A stretch of 64,000 bases of DNA from Blastococcus sp. TF02A-30 (GTDB taxonomy: Bacteria; Actinomycetota; Actinomycetes; Mycobacteriales; Geodermatophilaceae): the NCBI RefSeq assembly GCF_003319185.1, contig NZ_QOHJ01000002.1, positions 124,001 through 188,000 of the forward strand, given 5' to 3'. This document shows, piece after piece, positions 25,400 through 35,101 of this stretch (the first letter of the stretch is position 1; each line of letters opens with the position of its first letter). The notes beneath the pieces are model-generated. The model had not been told where the DNA came from and ran no database searches. It saw only the letters and a program-made list of their open reading frames with translations. The position numbers and the translations under genes were made by a program.

Positions 25400-27498
25400 C
25401 CGCCGTCCTCCTCGCACAGCGAGGCGAACAGTCCGGGCGTCCAGATGCTCGGGTCGGCGACCAGGTCGAGGACCATCCGGCGGTCGAGGAACCGGTTCGT
25501 CCGCTCGCAGCTGGTCTCGCTGACGAACAGGCAGAAGTGGCAGGCCGCGCCGTGCAGGAAGTCGTCCTTGCCGCGGGGTGCTCGGTGCGAGCAGATCGGG
25601 TCCGACGAGCAGCGGGTGCCGCGGCGGAGGGCGTCGACCACGACCTTCTGCAGCTTCCCCGGCTTGGCCAGCTCGACGAGTCCACCGAGCGTGCCTTCGC
25701 TGTCCGATGACGTGGTGCTGATGAGCAGCCCAGCCGCCGGCGGGACGTCGTCGTCGCCGGGCCAGGCGAAGATGCGTTCGGTCAGGCTGGCCGAGCCGTA
25801 GCCGCTGGACATCGCCATCTCGCGGATGAGCAGGTGCGAGAGCGTGTGGATCGCCCAGTAGCGCGGCGAAGGGAAGCGGCCGTCCGGATCGATCTCGGCC
25901 GCGGTCTTGCTGGTGCGGCGCAGGAAGTTGAGCTGGTGCGCCTCCTTGTAGCGCTGCCAGACCGGACGCTCCAGCACGTCGGCTTCCCAAGCGGCGACGC
26001 GGGCCTCGTCGAACTGGATGAATACACCCTCCCCGCGGTCCTCGGTGGCCGGCACCCACGACGGCTGGCCGTTGCGGGTGATCGGAGCGACGCGGTCGGA
26101 GGCGTCGTCGATCCGGTCGAATGCGTCGATCCGGGTGAACCCGATGAAGGCATTGACCTTCTTGAGCCGCTCGACGGCGACGACGCCGGTGACGAGCGGC
26201 TCCAGCTCGGCAGCCACGTCGCGAGACGCGGCCTTGAAGTCCGGGGAGCCGCTGTACTTGGTGAACTTCGACGGGTCGCTGAGCACGATCCACTCGGGAG
26301 CCAGCAGAGTCCGCGGGTCGCGTCGGGCGGCCACCTGCTCGCTGTCGTCCACGGTCGTCGATTGCCCGGTCGCGAGCTGGAAAGCCTCCCAGAGGACGGC
26401 GTTGTCGACGTCGTCGAGGCCCGAGAGACCATTCACCCCGGCGAGCAGCTTGAGGGAGTCCATGCCTTCGGGCCCGTGGATGGCTTCCAGCACCTTCCTG
26501 GGCAGGGAGGCGATGGCCGGGGCCAGCTCGGACGCCGACGCCTCGTCCTCCCGCGGCAGGGACAACGCACTCACCGTGTTCGAGAACCACTGGTTGGCGG
26601 CGCCGAGCAGCATCAGCCGACCCTGTTCCTTGCACGGGAAGAACGCATCGAGGTGCGGATGCCTACCTCGGCAGCGCGGCAGCTTCGTGTCGGCGCCACG
26701 GGCCGTCGCCTCGAGCATGCCGCGCTGCTTCTTGCATGCCTGGCAGATGAGTTGGACGTCCGGACCGATGTTGCTCTTCCACTCCCGCATGCGCAGCCGC
26801 GGCTTGGCTGCGGCCTCGCAGCTCTCGCCGCGGTGCACCCACGCGACGTACGGGAACTCGTCGAGGTGCCCCTTCTGGCAGGCGATGAGGTAGCGCGCCG
26901 GAACGGCAGTGCGCGGCCGCGCCTTCCGCTGCTTGGCCCCACCTTCGACCCAGCCCCGGCAGTCGGGGTGCAAGAACTCCGCCTGGTCAGGTCGGTACGG
27001 GTTCGTGTTCCGGTACTCGAAGGCGCCATCCGACACCCGGCCCAGCAGGCCACACCCAGTGCACCGCAGCCACTGCGGGAAGACGCGCCCCGGGATGCCC
27101 AGGTCGATCGCCGAGTCCTTCTGGCCGATCTCGGCGGACGCCCACGGGGGCTTGCGCAGCTCGTGCACGGTCTTGCCCAGGTGCGCCTGGACGACCTGGA
27201 GCAGCCGGGGCTCGACGATCGTCTCCGGAGGGGTGGGTCGACGGCGGTAGATGCGCTCCCAGTCGTCGAGCCCGTGCGGCATGACCGACAGGTGCGGGAG
27301 GTCGACCGTCGAGCCGATGCCCTGGGTGTAGAGCAGAGCGGAGGGCCGGACGGCGCCGACCTTCGCCCGGTTCTTCGGCTTGTTGGCCTCGACGTCGGCG
27401 ATCGGGTCGAGCTCCTGCTCGACGGTGGCCACCGCCCCCTCGGGGCCGTCGGGGGAGGGTGGGGAGACCTCGGTCGGGTCGTCCCACACGGCGGTCAT
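25396..27498 (-). CDS. drmB: DrmB, DUF1998 protein of DISARM
   Basis: 700 residues. The N-terminal part has zinc-ribbon-like Cys pairs (RCTGCGLLG, CQACKKQRG). The C-terminal DUF1998 region has WAIHTLSHLLIREMAMSSGYGSASLTERIF and a Cys cluster (CSSDPICSH, CHFCLFVSETSCERTNRFLDR). DrmB forms a complex with the DrmA helicase that loads on foreign DNA with a 5' overhang and is blocked by a trigger loop until activated (known from the Serratia complex). The ATG overlaps the drmA stop by 4 bases. The frame runs on far upstream antisense to nothing meaningful, so this start is firm. Confidence 0.95.
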   Translation of the reverse strand: MTAVWDDPTEVSPPSPDGPEGAVATVEQELDPIADVEANKPKNRAKVGAVRPSALLYTQGIGSTVDLPHLSVMPHGLDDWERIYRRRPTPPETIVEPRLLQVVQAHLGKTVHELRKPPWASAEIGQKDSAIDLGIPGRVFPQWLRCTGCGLLGRVSDGAFEYRNTNPYRPDQAEFLHPDCRGWVEGGAKQRKARPRTAVPARYLIACQKGHLDEFPYVAWVHRGESCEAAAKPRLRMREWKSNIGPDVQLICQACKKQRGMLEATARGADTKLPRCRGRHPHLDAFFPCKEQGRLMLLGAANQWFSNTVSALSLPREDEASASELAPAIASLPRKVLEAIHGPEGMDSLKLLAGVNGLSGLDDVDNAVLWEAFQLATGQSTTVDDSEQVAARRDPRTLLAPEWIVLSDPSKFTKYSGSPDFKAASRDVAAELEPLVTGVVAVERLKKVNAFIGFTRIDAFDRIDDASDRVAPITRNGQPSWVPATEDRGEGVFIQFDEARVAAWEADVLERPVWQRYKEAHQLNFLRRTSKTAAEIDPDGRFPSPRYWAIHTLSHLLIREMAMSSGYGSASLTERIFAWPGDDDVPPAAGLLISTTSSDSEGTLGGLVELAKPGKLQKVVVDALRRGTRCSSDPICSHRAPRGKDDFLHGAACHFCLFVSETSCERTNRFLDRRMVLDLVADPSIWTPGLFASLCEEDGG

Positions 27499-30400
27499 GC
27501 GTCCTCCTCGACGGGGGGCTGGAAGCTCCAACTCGGAGCGTCGACGGGCTCCTTGGCGGCGAGATGGCTCGGGCTCGGGCTGACCAACAGGTTGATCTCC
27601 GGCTGCACCTCGCGCATCGAGTTGGCGACGACGAACACCTTCTCGGAAGCCGTGGTGGTCCGGACCTCCGGGCTGATCAGCAACGGGCTGGTGACCTGGG
27701 TCTTGTCGGTCGACCGCTCGTAGACGAGGCCGCCGCCCTCCTCGATCGCACGTCCCAGCCAGCGGTCCTTGCGCTGGATCAGTTTGGCCCGGACGCGCTC
27801 GTCGAAGTCGGGCTCCGTGTACGCACGCGCTGCCCGCTCGGTGAGCCGCTCGATGATCTCGTCCAAGCGCTGTGCGCCGTCGACGATCCGGCCGGCGCCG
27901 AGTTCGGGGGACAGCGACTTGGGCCGGCCGACGTCCATCACCCGGGCCGCACTCACGAGCACACCCATGAGCCCCCGCTCGAGCGCGGCCTCGGAGAAGG
28001 GAGTCACGCTGAGCGCCTCCACCTGGGCGTAGAACGTCTCGTGGTAGTGCCGGAACTGCTCGAAGTGCGCCATGTCCCGCGGCCTCGACCAGTTGGCCAG
28101 CGACACCACGAGACCTGGCTTCTTCCTGTCGCGTCCGACGCGAGACGAGGCCTGGATGTACTCGGCGGTGTTCTTGGGCTGGCCCACGACGAGCATCAGA
28201 CCCAGACGTGGGACGTCGACACCGACCTGCAACATCGACGTCGCCAGGACGAAGTCGTACGGCCGCTGGTCGTAGCCGCCCTTCACTTTGCCGTCCTGCA
28301 TGGCCTTGGCGAAGGCGGCCTTGCCGTTCGTGCTCCACCGGTTCGGGTCGAACTCGAGGGAGAGCTTGTCCAGCGTGGCCCCGATCTCCGACGACGAGAT
28401 CCGCGAGGTCAGTTCGCCGATCGCCAGGCGGGAGAAGTCCGTGGTGCGGCGTGGGAACGGTTCGGTCCTTCCCGACACACGGGTGGTGACGTCGTCGTCG
28501 AGATAGCGACGCATGCCGGCGAGCTCTCGGGTCGCGCTGAAGTACGCGACCGTGGTCATGTACGGGTCCGCTTGTTCCTTGTGTTCGTCGAGCAGCTTCT
28601 GCCCGGCGAGCAGGAGCACCTCGGCGATGCGGATCTCGGCGAGCGTGAGCCGGATGCCGTGTGCGCAGACGCCGAGATACTTCCGTCCCGGGTCGTCCTC
28701 GGTGACCTCCAGCTCTCTCGAGAAGAATGTCTGCCGGACGTCGAGCACCTGCGGCGGGAAGACGTCGACGCCTCGCCCGTACAGGTTGCGGACCTGGTCC
28801 TCGGCCTTCCGGACCGTCGCCGTGGAGGCCACGATCAGCGGGCGGACGGCGTCGCCGTCCCGGGACCAGGAGCAGAGCACGTCGACGACGTTCTCGAAGA
28901 CGCCGACCGCGGTGCCGAGCGCTCCGGTGATGAGGTGCAGCTCGTCCTGGATGATCAGGTCCGGCGGGCGGAGGCGTGACACGGGCTCGACGTCGACGGG
29001 CGGGTAGGTGACGCCGCCCTTCGAGACGGCGATGTGCTTCTGGCCCTTGCAGGAGTCGCCGCGCGCGTCGGGGTGGCGGTAGCCGTGGCGGGGGCAGCGC
29101 TCCGCGACGTAGCCGAAGAGGCTCGCCGCCTCGCCCTCCCGCGCCAGCCGGGCGAACTTGTCGACGGTGGCGAGGAGGAACGTCGGCGGGTGCCGGTAGA
29201 TCTCCTCGTCGACGGTGAGGATGGGCAGGCCCTCGTCGTCGGGGCCCCGGGTAGAGAACTGGCACTCCTCGTCGCGGTCGCCGCAGTGGACGTGGATCCG
29301 TTGAGTGGTGGCCACGGCGTCGACGTCGCGCTTCGGGTCGATAGGCGTCCCGCACCAGGGGCAGCGCTTGATCTGCAGCACGGTGAGGCCGTGCGCCCTC
29401 CCGTCTTCGGACTTGGCCAGCTTCACCTGTGCCTCAGCCTCGGCGTAGCGCTTGGGGCTGACGCTGCTGCCGACCCACAGCCCGATGCGGAAGGGCTCGG
29501 TTCCCCAGGTCGCCTCGTCCTCCCGGCGGATCAGTTCCGCCGCGCAGACGAGCGCCGCTGCGCGCTGGAATTGCTGGGAGGTCAGCAGGCGGAGGGTGTA
29601 GCGCATGAGGACGGCGACTCCGTCGCCGCCGTCCAGCTCGCCGTCCTCCCCCTGGAGGACTCCCTGGAGACGTCGGATCGCGAAGGCGAAAGCTGCCAGG
29701 CCGAGGTAGGCCTCGGTCTTGCCGCCACCAGTGGGGAAGAAGAGCAGTTCGACCCTGGAGTCCTCGCCGCTCCGGTACGGATCAGTCGGATCCACCAGCG
29801 CCGGCAGCTGCATGAGGATGAAGGCGAGCTGGAACGGCCGCCACGAGGCGGCCTTGTCGCCCTTGGCCTCCACCTCGGCCAGCGCCTGCTTGACGGTGAC
29901 GCCGGCCTTGGCCGCTCGTGCGGCGGCGACCTGGGAGCGGATGCGCTGGTCGCGCATGGCTCGGTTCATGAACCGGAAGGCCGCTAGCGTGTCCGGGTCG
30001 CGCTCCAGCAGCCGCAACCCGGCCTCCAGCCTGGCGGCCGCGACTCGTGCCTCGCCGATCGCCTCGGACGCGGTCTGCGTCAGGTGGTCGGGGAGGGCTG
30101 CGGCGGCCTGCTCCTGGTCCTCCTTGAGCCACGTCGCGTAGCCGGCGATCATCGGCTCGAGCGCCTGGCGGACGTCGCCGGCGTCGATTTCGGCGAGAAC
30201 GCGCATCGAGGTGACGGTGTCACCGGCGGCGCCAGCGACGGTCTGCGGGACGTCGGCCGTCGGCAGCCAGGTCGTCTCGACCTTGCGGGCGCGACGAGTC
30301 TCCGGGACCTCGTCCCAGTCGACGGAGCAGGTGCGACCGACCGCGTACTCGAGCCTGTGCTTGTACTGCAGGTCGAGGCGACGTCGCTCCTCGTCGGGCT

Positions 30401-31160
30401 CCCGGTAGCCGGGTTCGAGGACGTCGCGGCTCGGCAGGAAGCACGCCGACCCGTCCTTCGCGGTGACGGTCAACTTGGTCTGGAACAGCCAGTCGCCGGG
30501 GGGAGCGTCGGTGCCGGTGACTCGGTCGTTGCTGAGCGCTAGTTCGACGATCAGGCGATCGTCCAGGCGGAAGACCTCGACCCGGAGGCTGACGTCCTGC
30601 TCCAGCTCGAGGACCTCGTTGCGACGTGCGGTCGTACCCGCGAGGTCTAGTTGCTTCGGGACCTCGACAGGCGTCCGCAGGAACCAGGTCCGGTTGCGGC
30701 CGGTCTCCTCGTTGAGGCGTTGAAAGCTTTCGTAGCGGCCCCAGGACGCCGTAACGACGAGCGTGCTGACGTCCACGGGAACCTGGAACCGCAGCCCCAT
30801 GGATGAGGGATGGGTCAGAGCGCCTTTCGGCCCGGTGTCCTCTTCGTCGTCGGAATCCGCGGTCGCCACGTCCTCGTCCGTTGGAACGGGGACGCCAGGT
30901 TGAGCGGCATGTTGCGGGTCCGCGTCGCTGATCGCCTGCACCGGAGCGCCATCGACTCCCTGGCTCTCCGCCTCGTCCGCATCAAGTTGGAGGCGAGCGA
31001 GCGCCGGGTCGATGGTGACGGGTGCGAGTCCCCCGACGGCGTACATGGCTCGAGGGCTCGCCGGGATCTCTTCATCCCGCTCACCGCGAGGACCGAGCAG
31101 CTCATCGTGGATTAGCCTGGCGAATTGGCCCCGCACGAGAGCCGACGGTCCAGTGGCCAT
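27495..31160 (-). CDS. drmA: DrmA, SF2 helicase of DISARM
   Basis: 1221 residues from ATG 31160; a GTG three bases upstream is possible. Motif I FFPTGGGKTEAYLGL lies at about 475, motif II LIIQDELHLITG (DELH box) at about 735, then VASTATVRKAEDQVRNLYGRGVDVFPP. The hallmark of this family is FVLATSMLQVGVDVPRLGLMLVVGQPKNTAEYIQASSRVGRDRKKPGLVV. N-terminal about 400 residues are a family-specific extension, with an acidic stretch (ATADSDDEEDTGP). DrmA is the ATP-driven DNA translocase core of DISARM. Its start overlaps the drmMI stop (TGATG). Confidence 0.96.
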   Translation of the reverse strand: MATGPSALVRGQFARLIHDELLGPRGERDEEIPASPRAMYAVGGLAPVTIDPALARLQLDADEAESQGVDGAPVQAISDADPQHAAQPGVPVPTDEDVATADSDDEEDTGPKGALTHPSSMGLRFQVPVDVSTLVVTASWGRYESFQRLNEETGRNRTWFLRTPVEVPKQLDLAGTTARRNEVLELEQDVSLRVEVFRLDDRLIVELALSNDRVTGTDAPPGDWLFQTKLTVTAKDGSACFLPSRDVLEPGYREPDEERRRLDLQYKHRLEYAVGRTCSVDWDEVPETRRARKVETTWLPTADVPQTVAGAAGDTVTSMRVLAEIDAGDVRQALEPMIAGYATWLKEDQEQAAAALPDHLTQTASEAIGEARVAAARLEAGLRLLERDPDTLAAFRFMNRAMRDQRIRSQVAAARAAKAGVTVKQALAEVEAKGDKAASWRPFQLAFILMQLPALVDPTDPYRSGEDSRVELLFFPTGGGKTEAYLGLAAFAFAIRRLQGVLQGEDGELDGGDGVAVLMRYTLRLLTSQQFQRAAALVCAAELIRREDEATWGTEPFRIGLWVGSSVSPKRYAEAEAQVKLAKSEDGRAHGLTVLQIKRCPWCGTPIDPKRDVDAVATTQRIHVHCGDRDEECQFSTRGPDDEGLPILTVDEEIYRHPPTFLLATVDKFARLAREGEAASLFGYVAERCPRHGYRHPDARGDSCKGQKHIAVSKGGVTYPPVDVEPVSRLRPPDLIIQDELHLITGALGTAVGVFENVVDVLCSWSRDGDAVRPLIVASTATVRKAEDQVRNLYGRGVDVFPPQVLDVRQTFFSRELEVTEDDPGRKYLGVCAHGIRLTLAEIRIAEVLLLAGQKLLDEHKEQADPYMTTVAYFSATRELAGMRRYLDDDVTTRVSGRTEPFPRRTTDFSRLAIGELTSRISSSEIGATLDKLSLEFDPNRWSTNGKAAFAKAMQDGKVKGGYDQRPYDFVLATSMLQVGVDVPRLGLMLVVGQPKNTAEYIQASSRVGRDRKKPGLVVSLANWSRPRDMAHFEQFRHYHETFYAQVEALSVTPFSEAALERGLMGVLVSAARVMDVGRPKSLSPELGAGRIVDGAQRLDEIIERLTERAARAYTEPDFDERVRAKLIQRKDRWLGRAIEEGGGLVYERSTDKTQVTSPLLISPEVRTTTASEKVFVVANSMREVQPEINLLVSPSPSHLAAKEPVDAPSWSFQPPVEEDA

Positions 31161-34100
31161 CACGATTGCCTTCCTTGTTGCGCGACAGACTGGCCCTCAG
31201 CAAGGGCGATTCTGTGGTTCTCCTCGAGAAGTCGGCGCAAGAGTTCCTGCCTCGTGAGTGAATCAACGGAGAAGCGCGTCAGATTGTTATGGTCCACCAC
31301 GCTGTAAGACGGGCTCATATCAGTCCAGCCGAAGGTGCTCATAATGCTTCGATCTAGTTCGACGTACGCCTGACGAAGCTCGTCAATCTCGTCACTGACG
31401 GTCGTGGCGCTATTGAACTCGTTCATTACAGGTCGAAGGCCCCCTCGTCGTTCCACGGTCGCCGCCAAGAGATCTCGGAAGTCGGTGACGCCGACCGAGT
31501 CCTCAAGGCCCGAACGCCAGGGAAACGTCGCGGTGATGCGGCGTGGTGCATAACTGGGGTCATCGCGTAGAGTTCCACCGAAACGCAAAACCCAATGGTA
31601 GTGCAGACTCGAGGCAAGCTGGCCGTAAATGCTCAGGCTGGCCGTCGGGTATACAACGACCCCCATGTCGAAGCGCCCACCGGCGGGTACGTACAGAGGC
31701 ATCAGCAGATTACTTGTCCGCGGGAAGGCGATCGCCTTGTCGAGGCCCGCAAGCCGTTGGTAGAGCGAATCGGCGGCACTTTCGAAGTCCCACCAGCGCT
31801 CGCGCAATCGAGCCTTGACACTGGGGCGCGCGCGCCACGGAAGCTGGTGTTCGCGAAGGTGCTCCCACAGGGGCTGGTACCGCTGAGCTTGCTCTTGGCT
31901 CAATCCGTGGAGGTCGATGATGTATTCGCTTGGTTCCTGCGCAGAGCCAGTCGATAGGTCCTCTGCCCTCACGAACGGAAGGAGTCTTGATGGAATGCCG
32001 TCTTCGCTCAGCCATTGCTTAGCCACAGGAGTCGCGATGCGAAAGCCGTTGCCGTTCGGATATGTTCCGATGAATGACAACACGCCGAGCGACTTTAGCG
32101 CAAAGGGCTCCTCGATTGTGGATGTGTAGTCGTCGTCTTTATTCTTCCAAAGCCACAGGGTCAGGACCGAAACCGATGCACTGCGGGATCCCCAGTCGAA
32201 CGTTGGCGACATGCCCAGCATCCGCGCCCGCCTGGGAACCAGCCGGGCCAGGCCCACCTTCCTGGTCATGGCCTGATCTATCGCATTCGTAGCCACGAAG
32301 CCCAAGGTGCCGGAGTGGCGTAGGAGTGAGAATGCTCGCAGCAAGAAGTAGGCGACTAGATTGGCGTCACCCTTTTCGCCGTTGGCAACCTGTGCCGAGA
32401 GGTAATTCCGAAGATTCTGCCCGTAGCTGCTCGTAATCTTCTTGCTATGGAGAAAGGGAGGATTGCCGACAATCGCGTCAAAGCCGTCGTGTTCGAATAG
32501 GACGTCGGGGGCTTCCAGGATCCAGTGGAGCGGTTCCCAGCGCTCGTAGTCGGTGGGAACGGTCGGGGTGAGACCCTCCTCGATGATCCAGTTGAGGGCG
32601 GTGGTGTCGCCGGAGGTGTCATCGGCGGGGAAGGCGCGTATGAGGGCGCCTTCGAGCGCTGTCAAGGCGTCGTCGAGTGCGGTGCCGGCTTTGCCGCCGA
32701 GGCGGAGCGCGGTGGCGACGATGCCGTCGGCAATCAACCGCAGCTTCTCGGTTACCTGCTCGGACTGGTCGAGCAAGCGTCGCTTGCCGTTACGGGTGCG
32801 GTGAGGATCGTCCTCGTCGACGGTGGTGGCGAGTTGGTGCCGGATCCGGATGACCTCATGCAGCACTGCCTCCGCGTCGACGAAGGCGTTGAGCTGGCCC
32901 TTTGACTTCTTCGTGTCCGGTGCGATGTGCAGGTAGCGCAGCTGGTCGAGGGTGGTGAGGCCGAGCAGCGAGTTGCCGTGGAAGACCTTGTCGTCGACGA
33001 ACGAGAACGGCTTGGTCGGGTCGAGGGAGACCAGCCAGAGGGAGAGCTTGCACATCTCGACGGCCATGCCGTTGATGTCGGCGCCGTAGAGGCAGTGGGC
33101 GATGACGTCGCGGATGGCACGCGTGCGCAGCCCCAAGTCGACCCGGTCGCCGTCGACGATGGCTTCGGCGGTCCAGGCCTCGACCAGCCGGTCGGCGAGG
33201 TAGCGGGCAGCGGCGACGAGGAAGGCTCCGGAGCCGGCGGCGATGTCGGCCACCTTGAGATCGAGGATCGCCGAGCTCGACTTGAGCCGCCAGGCGTTCT
33301 CGTCGTTGGTCTGCAGCGGCCCCGGTTCGTAGACCAGCGGCTGCAGGGCGTGGAGGACGACCTCCTCGGCGAGCGAGCGGGGCGTGTAGTGGGCGCCGGC
33401 GTTCTTCCGGGACGGGGTCTCGGAGACCACCAGCCCGCCGCGCGGGACGACGTAGGGCAGGTCGCGCAGGTCGCGGCGGATGAGGTTGCCCCAGGACACC
33501 AGCGCGGGCAGCAGCTCGGGGTCGTCGCCGGCGATCGGCTTGAGGAGGCGGTTCATCTCCGCCTCGTCGATGTCCGTGTCGTGCAGCTTGGCCAGCTTCG
33601 CCACGGAGACGAGCTTCGCCGCCGGCTGGGTCTGCTTGACCCAGTCGGATAGCTTCGCGGCGAAGTCCTTGGCGCCCCTCGATTCCTCGTAGATCTCGGC
33701 CAGGGTGTCGAGGTCGATCTCGGGTTCCTCGCCATCCTTGCCGACCAGTCCGAGCACGACCTCGGCGTCGACCTCACGGCAGGTGTAGCCGAGCAGGCCC
33801 TCGTAGATGTAGCCGATCTGCTCGACGTCGACGTCCCGGAACGAGATCCGCCGTGCCTGGCCGCCGACCTTGGCCACCTGGACCGACTCGAGCACGTGCA
33901 GCATCACCCGGTCGGACACCCGTAGGCGCAGTTCGCCGTCGGGGCGCTCGGCGGTCAGCCACGGGAACCGCTGGGGGTCGAACAGCGAACCGCCGTAGGC
34001 CGGCATCCGGACCTCGTCGAAGTTTGCCCCGCCGTAGAGCGCGGCGCTCACCGCGAGCAGCCGGTGCCAGACGTCGGTGGAGTGATCGAGGTTCTCCTCG

Positions 34101-35101
34101 CCCTCCCGCTGCGCCCGGGTCTGGAGGCCGTCGAGCAGGTCGCTGATCCCGTACGCGGCCCGGTAGAGCTCCGGGGTGGGCAGCATCCCGCGCTCCTCGG
34201 CGAAGAGCAGGAACACCACCCGCATCATCACCGTGACCGCGGCCTGGTAGATCTCGTCCGGGTCCTCGCACAGCGGGTCGTCGAGCCCCTTGCCCCGCGC
34301 GGACAGTCGCGCCTCGGAGAACGCCTGGACCAGCAGCTCGACGGACTTGCGGACCTGGACGCCGAGCGCCTCGGTGATCTCCTCGGTCTCGAGCACGCTG
34401 CGCTCGAAGAGCCGCGGGAGCCGACGCTCAGGGTTCGCGTGCCGCAGCGTCGACGCGCTGACCAGCGTCAGGAATGCGTCACGCAGCCGGGGCTCCTCGC
34501 GCCAGCTCAGTGCATCCACCACGCCCCACCCAGTCGTCGTGCCATCGCCGGCCCAGACCAGCGCCCACCAGCGGCCGTCGGTCACCACACCGACCGCGAC
34601 GCCGGCCCTGCGCAGCAGCGCGGCCATCCGGTCGACCTCGCTCGCCGACCACCCGTCGACGCCCGCGGCGTGCAGGCTGTCCGTCGGCGGCACCACTCGC
34701 AGCAGACACGCAAGCTCGCCGTCCCGCCCCCGCAGGGCGCCGTCCGGGCGAACCGCGATCGTCTCGCCCGGCGACCGGACCACCAGGTCCTCCGGCAGCT
34801 CGACCGGTGCGACCCCGTGCCCCTCCCACTCTGCGAGGAGGTCGAGCACTACGTCCACCCAGGAGCGCGCCACGGCGGCGTACTGCTCGGACGACCCGTT
34901 CCGGGAGCGGTCGAAGGCCTGCTCCCAAGCGGCGTGGCTCTCCTTGAACTTGACCAGTCGGTCGTCGACGTCGCTCAGTGGCTCCATCCCGTTGGGCCAC
35001 ATGTCCTTGAGGACCGGCAGGGACAGGAACGGGCCGTCGGTCTCGACCTGCGCCAACCAGTCCTGGTGCAGCTGCGCTGCGCTCGGCGGACGACGCCTCA
35101 T
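31160..35101 (-). CDS. drmMI: DrmMI, N6-adenine DNA methyltransferase of DISARM
   Basis: 1313 residues. A long N-terminal helical part is followed by SAM motif I (KVADIAAGSGAFLVAAARYLADRL, about 620) and the adenine-methyltransferase motif IV GNPPF (about 880). A large C-terminal target-recognition region follows. The layout is like other large class-1 DISARM methyltransferases and PglX-like enzymes. It should mark self DNA. The ATG overlaps the drmD stop by 4 bases. The last ~1.2 kb (about 31.2-32.45 kb, after the NPPF motif) is clearly poorer in GC than the rest: a hand count gives 30 G/C of 60 at 31261-31320 versus 47 of 60 at 33181-33240, suggesting an exchanged specificity domain. Confidence 0.93.
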   Translation of the reverse strand: MRRRPPSAAQLHQDWLAQVETDGPFLSLPVLKDMWPNGMEPLSDVDDRLVKFKESHAAWEQAFDRSRNGSSEQYAAVARSWVDVVLDLLAEWEGHGVAPVELPEDLVVRSPGETIAVRPDGALRGRDGELACLLRVVPPTDSLHAAGVDGWSASEVDRMAALLRRAGVAVGVVTDGRWWALVWAGDGTTTGWGVVDALSWREEPRLRDAFLTLVSASTLRHANPERRLPRLFERSVLETEEITEALGVQVRKSVELLVQAFSEARLSARGKGLDDPLCEDPDEIYQAAVTVMMRVVFLLFAEERGMLPTPELYRAAYGISDLLDGLQTRAQREGEENLDHSTDVWHRLLAVSAALYGGANFDEVRMPAYGGSLFDPQRFPWLTAERPDGELRLRVSDRVMLHVLESVQVAKVGGQARRISFRDVDVEQIGYIYEGLLGYTCREVDAEVVLGLVGKDGEEPEIDLDTLAEIYEESRGAKDFAAKLSDWVKQTQPAAKLVSVAKLAKLHDTDIDEAEMNRLLKPIAGDDPELLPALVSWGNLIRRDLRDLPYVVPRGGLVVSETPSRKNAGAHYTPRSLAEEVVLHALQPLVYEPGPLQTNDENAWRLKSSSAILDLKVADIAAGSGAFLVAAARYLADRLVEAWTAEAIVDGDRVDLGLRTRAIRDVIAHCLYGADINGMAVEMCKLSLWLVSLDPTKPFSFVDDKVFHGNSLLGLTTLDQLRYLHIAPDTKKSKGQLNAFVDAEAVLHEVIRIRHQLATTVDEDDPHRTRNGKRRLLDQSEQVTEKLRLIADGIVATALRLGGKAGTALDDALTALEGALIRAFPADDTSGDTTALNWIIEEGLTPTVPTDYERWEPLHWILEAPDVLFEHDGFDAIVGNPPFLHSKKITSSYGQNLRNYLSAQVANGEKGDANLVAYFLLRAFSLLRHSGTLGFVATNAIDQAMTRKVGLARLVPRRARMLGMSPTFDWGSRSASVSVLTLWLWKNKDDDYTSTIEEPFALKSLGVLSFIGTYPNGNGFRIATPVAKQWLSEDGIPSRLLPFVRAEDLSTGSAQEPSEYIIDLHGLSQEQAQRYQPLWEHLREHQLPWRARPSVKARLRERWWDFESAADSLYQRLAGLDKAIAFPRTSNLLMPLYVPAGGRFDMGVVVYPTASLSIYGQLASSLHYHWVLRFGGTLRDDPSYAPRRITATFPWRSGLEDSVGVTDFRDLLAATVERRGGLRPVMNEFNSATTVSDEIDELRQAYVELDRSIMSTFGWTDMSPSYSVVDHNNLTRFSVDSLTRQELLRRLLEENHRIALAEGQSVAQQGRQS

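Noticed and set aside
27499-29355. Upstream continuation of the drmB frame into drmA
   Set aside because: The translation is basic low-complexity and overlaps drmA completely; the ATG at 27498 overlapping the drmA stop is the real start.
31160-35101. PglX/BREX methyltransferase interpretation
   Set aside because: No PglZ, BrxC or BrxL genes nearby; drmA/B/C/D with overlapping starts fix the DISARM context.
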